NCBI RefSeq assembly: GCF_000439085.1
Contig: NZ_AUUA01000008.1
Coordinates: 1-64,000 of the forward strand
DNA length: 64,000 nt
From: Leminorella grimontii ATCC 33999 = DSM 5078
GTDB taxonomy: Bacteria; Pseudomonadota; Gammaproteobacteria; Enterobacterales; Enterobacteriaceae
Reading direction: 5' to 3'
The notes beneath the pieces are model-generated. The model saw nothing but the letters and a program-made list of their open reading frames with translations, had not been told where the DNA came from and made no database searches. Numbering within the stretch: the stretch's first letter is position 1; the number at the start of each line of letters is the position of its first letter. The position numbers and the translations under genes were made by a program. Shown in pieces: positions 63,894 through 64,000 of the stretch.

Positions 63894-64000
63894 TTATTTG
63901 TCGAAGCCCCGTTTTACGGCGTCTCTCACCCGTTTGGCAAACACGTTGAACCAGAAAAAGTCCTCTCCGTGGACGGCGAGCGTTTGCCTCGTCAGCACGG
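63894..64000 (-). CDS. C-terminal end of an upstream gene, cut by the window
   Basis: On the minus strand the frame is open from the window edge to a TAA at 63894-63896, reading LAVHGEDFFWFNVFAKRV and ending KRGFDK. Only 34 residues are seen. It may be the glycyl radical enzyme partner of the activase, but no glycyl-radical motif is visible in this stretch. Confidence 0.4.
   Translation of the reverse strand, partial: VLTRQTLAVHGEDFFWFNVFAKRVRDAVKRGFDK

Overview
This is an Enterobacterales chromosome segment. It carries the ubiUV/ubiT-yhbSQP neighbourhood, nrdDG, ygiQ, cyoABCDE next to yajR, a ygbI-ygbN type acid-sugar operon and an ERIC repeat. The order is secure. The family is not: the combination with tad pili and CS1-type fimbriae hints at a lineage outside the Escherichia core, but that is inference. 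No rRNA, tRNA or CRISPR array was seen.

Layout. 0-0.35 kb: the 3' end of an IS200/IS605 element. 0.37-13.5 kb: a sugar-acid region with two cassettes of parallel design (DeoR-type regulator, DUF1537 kinase, GntP-type permease). The first (1.6-6.2 kb) encodes a kinase and a PdxA2-type dehydrogenase, the known D-threonate/D-erythronate route, and faces a divergent arabinose-5-phosphate isomerase homologue. The second (7.2-13.5 kb) is ygbI/ltnD/otnK/otnC/otnI/gntP for L-threonate-like acids. An unrecognised 249-residue protein lies between them. 13.5-17.7 kb: an accessory patch with an orphan gene, a SymE-like toxin gene plus a probable SymE remnant, and a small-protein/FGE-like-lipoprotein/Sel1 operon that resembles an immunity module without its effector. 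17.7-32 kb: housekeeping genes (a 2-hydroxyacid dehydrogenase, yhbW, yajR, the cytochrome bo operon, a YdjM-like protein, a secreted M14-family protein with an SH3-like partner, ubiV, ubiU). 32.3-35.5 kb: an accessory insertion that separates ubiU from ubiT and contains a frameshifted gene. 35.5-43.1 kb: ubiT, yhbS, yhbQ, yhbP, a DUF2251-like gene, nrdG, nrdD and ygiQ.

43.1-62.7 kb is a surface-appendage region. After 1.1 kb of AT-rich noncoding DNA comes a ToxR-like membrane-anchored regulator, then a complete tad locus (flp, tadV, rcpC, rcpA, rcpB, tadZABCDEF, an unrecognised secreted protein, tadG). This is followed at once by a CS1/alpha-type chaperone-usher operon with an unusual order: major pilin, minor pilin, usher, chaperone, tip protein, third pilin. 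The window ends with a glycyl-radical-enzyme activase and the last codons of the gene upstream of it.

The genes join into several physiological units: catabolism of four-carbon sugar acids to triose phosphates; oxygen-dependent respiration (cyo) alongside oxygen-independent ubiquinone synthesis (ubiUVT), anaerobic ribonucleotide reduction (nrdDG) and a glycyl radical activase; and two separate pilus systems for adhesion. The least explained parts are the 6.4 kb protein, the effector-less immunity-like cassettes at 15-17.6 and 32-35 kb, the extra protein in the tad locus, and the composition of the fimbrial operon.
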